Assembly: GCA_027016915.1 (NCBI GenBank)
Contig: JALURJ010000041.1
Coordinates: 1 to 6,294, forward strand
Source of the DNA: Desulfurococcales archaeon
GTDB lineage: Archaea; Thermoproteota; Thermoprotei_A; Sulfolobales; WAQK01
Reading direction: 5' to 3'
Length of the DNA: 6,294 nucleotides
A program made the position numbers and the translations under genes. This document shows, in pieces, positions 4,798-6,294 of this stretch. Numbering within the stretch: position 1 is the first letter of the stretch; each line of letters begins with the position of its first letter. The notes below the pieces were generated by a model. It did no database searches. It had not been told where the DNA came from and was given only the letters and a program-made list of their open reading frames with translations.

Positions 4798-6038
4798 GTG
4801 TGGGTGGCATTGTTAGGGCAGTGAAGTACATTGTCAGGGAGGGCCTTAGGGGTGGTAGGGCCTACTATGGCCTGCTTCTGGGGCTCCTGGTGATGGCTGT
4901 CTATGGGGTCTACGTGTGGGTGGGGATACAGCACGCCCCGATATTCCTGGCGTCGGAGAGGGGAGGCCTGGTGCTTACCGGGATGAGTGATAGTGTGCCG
5001 TGGGGGCTCTACATATCGTTCTTCGTGTTCTGGGTCGGTGTGGCGGCGGCTGGCATAATGTTTGCTCTGGGCGCCTACGTTTTCGGCCACCCGGGGTTCA
5101 GGAAGATAGCTGTGCTGGGGGAGGTTCAGGCGATAGCTGCTTTGGTGATAGTGCTGCTCCTCATAATAGCCGATATGGGTAGGCCTCTGAGGGCCCTGGT
5201 GCTGATGCCGCTGCTCCCCAACTTCCCCCGCTCCATGCTGGCCTGGGACTTCCTGGTGCTCACGGGCTACCTGGTGATCAACCTGGCGGGCTACATCTAC
5301 ACGGTGGGCAGGTATAGTGAGGATAGGGGGCTCTCGGCCAGGTTCCTGGTGCCCTTCGTCATAATAGCTGCCCCCATAGCCATAGGGATCCACACGGTCA
5401 CGGCGTTCATCTCCCAGGCTTTGACGGCGAGGCCCTACTGGAACACAGCGCTGCTGGCGCCCCGCTACGTTGCGACGGCCTTTGCCAGCGGGCCTGCTTT
5501 GCTGCTCCTCGTACTGCTTGCGGCTGAGAGGACTGTGAGGGGGTTCAGGGTTGACTGGGACGTGTATAGGAAGACCATCTTCGTCACCACGGGCGCCCTG
5601 ATAGTGGGCCTCTACTTCACCCTCAGCGAGGTTCAAGAGCTGCTCTGGTACACCACTGAGCCCTTCAAGAAGGCCCAGCTAGAGGTCCTGCTGCTGGGCA
5701 GGGCTACACCCTGGCTCTCGCTCCTCTTCTGGCTCTGGGTGTCGCTGGGGATTGCGGCGGTAATCCTAGCACTCATACCCAGCGTTAGGAGCACGCGGGG
5801 AGGCGTGGCCTTCATAGCTCTGCTGACGGTCATAGCCGTGATCGGGGAGAAGACCCTCACCATAGTGCTGCCCAGCTACATACCCGACAGCCTGGGCCAG
5901 ATAAGACCCTACACGCCGACCCCCGTCGAGATAGTGGTGACCATAGGGATCCACGCCATAGGCTTCCTCATCTACGCCATACTGGCCAAGCCAGCAATAA
6001 GGGCCATCATGACCCACTATAAGGGGGAGGCACACTAA
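4794..6038 (+). CDS. NrfD/HybB/DsrP-family ten-helix membrane subunit, probable quinone-interacting
   Basis: This is the integral membrane partner of the FeS subunit, expected to exchange electrons and protons with the quinone pool. The 414 residues carry about ten hydrophobic helices (near 24-44, 70-97, 104-126, 147-171, 183-208, 222-245, 261-286, 306-328, 336-359 and 379-401), as in HybB, DsrP and ActC; PsrC-type NrfD proteins have eight and are shorter. Family-like stretches are 'WGLYISFFVFWVGVAAAG' (70-87), 'ADMGRP' (126-131), 'SMLAWDFLVLTGYLVINL' (147-164) and a His in 'IAIGIHTVTAF' (195-205). No heme-binding or FeS motif is obvious, as usual for the family. The ATG overlaps the FeS stop (ATGA) and has GGTGA three bases before it; an in-frame GTG at 4800 would be better spaced. 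No catalytic subunit follows, so the operon ends here or continues beyond 256 bases without a gene. Confidence 0.9.
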   Translation: MSVGGIVRAVKYIVREGLRGGRAYYGLLLGLLVMAVYGVYVWVGIQHAPIFLASERGGLVLTGMSDSVPWGLYISFFVFWVGVAAAGIMFALGAYVFGHPGFRKIAVLGEVQAIAALVIVLLLIIADMGRPLRALVLMPLLPNFPRSMLAWDFLVLTGYLVINLAGYIYTVGRYSEDRGLSARFLVPFVIIAAPIAIGIHTVTAFISQALTARPYWNTALLAPRYVATAFASGPALLLLVLLAAERTVRGFRVDWDVYRKTIFVTTGALIVGLYFTLSEVQELLWYTTEPFKKAQLEVLLLGRATPWLSLLFWLWVSLGIAAVILALIPSVRSTRGGVAFIALLTVIAVIGEKTLTIVLPSYIPDSLGQIRPYTPTPVEIVVTIGIHAIGFLIYAILAKPAIRAIMTHYKGEAH

Positions 6039-6053
6039 CCTACCCTTCTTTTC
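6036..6053 (+). terminator. Possible pyrimidine-tract terminator of the operon
   Basis: Overlapping the NrfD-type gene stop and running just past it, the plus strand reads CTAACCTACCCTTCTTTT, a pyrimidine-rich tract ending in TTCTTTT. Archaeal polymerases often terminate at such T-rich tracts without a hairpin. The tract is short and mixed with C, so the assignment is tentative. Confidence 0.35.
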
Positions 6054-6080
6054 CATATACCGTTAATTAGGGTAAGAAAC

Positions 6081-6104
6081 GGTCTGCCAGTAATCGCACA
6101 GACC
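6081..6104. repeat. Inverted repeat GGTCTG/CAGACC in the downstream spacer
   Basis: GGTCTG (6081-6086) and CAGACC (6099-6104) are perfect arms separated by 12 bases. An adjacent weaker pair, ACCGTT (6059-6064) with AACGGT (6078-6083), overlaps it by three bases, so only one could form at a time. It may be an operator or a weak 3'-end hairpin. No gene is visible around it. Confidence 0.3.
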
Positions 6105-6173
6105 AGGAGACACACGTACAGATTAGAGGAAGCATAGATGGCTGGAGGCACCGTAATAAAACAACAAGTTCTA

Positions 6174-6235
6174 GGTTAACCGGTAAGGTTTAACCTGTAA
6201 TGTTAACCACTGGTAGAGTTAACCGCCAGTTAACT
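6174..6235. repeat. Cluster of five GTTAAC-type sites
   Basis: Within 62 bases are GGTTAACC (6174-6181), GGTTTAACC (6187-6195), GTTAACC (6202-6208), GTTAACC (6218-6224) and GTTAAC (6229-6234). Core starts are 13, 14, 16 and 11 bases apart, so the spacing is irregular. The core is self-complementary and the surroundings of each copy differ, so this is a group of short protein-sized sites, not a tandem duplication. The only other GTTAACC in the window is at 2061-2067, in front of the winged-helix gene. Confidence 0.6.
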
Positions 6236-6294
6236 ACACCATCAACCCCAGGCAAACAAACCCACAACCAAACCACCAACCTCAACAAAACAAA
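6236..6294. other. A/C-rich, nearly G-free tail with G-quadruplex potential on the minus strand
   Basis: The last 59 bases are almost entirely A and C on the plus strand, with only two G residues, both in the GG at 6251-6252, and very few T, unlike the rest of the window. The minus strand at 6281-6261 reads five G-runs (GG, GG, GG, GG, GGG) separated by one- to four-base T/G loops, enough for a two-quartet G-quadruplex. No open frame is convincing here, and the feature may continue beyond the edge. Confidence 0.4.

Noticed and set aside
4740..5636. 298-codon open frame on the minus strand
   Set aside because: It lies opposite the ten-helix membrane protein gene and encodes a Gln/His/Pro/Arg-rich product without domains. 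Such shadows are expected opposite GC-rich hydrophobic genes.
6174..6235. CRISPR repeats or a replication-origin recognition box array
   Set aside because: The repeated unit is only 6-9 bases with 11-16-base irregular spacing, far too short for CRISPR. It lacks the longer G-rich ORB consensus of archaeal origins, and no Orc1/Cdc6 gene is in view.

Overview
The window looks like chromosomal DNA from a hyperthermophilic crenarchaeon, most likely Desulfurococcales and possibly Aeropyrum or a relative. The reasons are GC-rich coding DNA with many AGG and ATA codons, GTG starts, short leaders behind archaeal TATA boxes, Shine-Dalgarno (SD) sites of the GGTGAT/AGGAGGT type, and an archaeal-type UMP kinase. 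The genus is inferred; no rRNA or other marker is present.

Left part (1-2963). The window opens inside tatC, the integral membrane core of the twin-arginine translocase. A 63-residue unrecognised protein converges on it and overlaps its end by 20 bases. This small gene and a divergent class III PLP aminotransferase-fold enzyme (aminotransferase, or possibly an amino-acid racemase) share an 83-base intergenic region with one nearly symmetrical TATA element. Next come a 72-residue winged-helix protein on the plus strand and, converging on it with a 12-base overlap, pyrH (UMP kinase) on the minus strand.

Right part (2964-6038). Divergent from pyrH is a tightly coupled three-gene operon: a secreted, C-terminally anchored tetraheme cytochrome c, a Tat-exported protein with four [4Fe-4S] clusters, and a ten-helix NrfD/HybB/DsrP-type membrane subunit. 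Both junctions are 4-base stop/start overlaps. Gene order and topology match DsrJ-DsrO-DsrP and also resemble NrfB-NrfC-NrfD. No molybdopterin, nitrite-reductase or HdrD-like catalytic subunit is present. The likely role is to move electrons between the membrane quinone pool and an extracytoplasmic partner through the FeS protein and the cytochrome. The FeS subunit carries an unusual four-cysteine helical insert before its first cluster. The operon promoter holds two perfect inverted repeats, one across the predicted transcription start.

Right edge (6039-6294). I see no gene in these 256 bases. They hold a pyrimidine tract that may terminate the operon, a weak inverted repeat, a striking cluster of five GTTAAC-type sites in about 60 bases, and an A/C-rich tail whose complement has two-quartet G-quadruplex potential.
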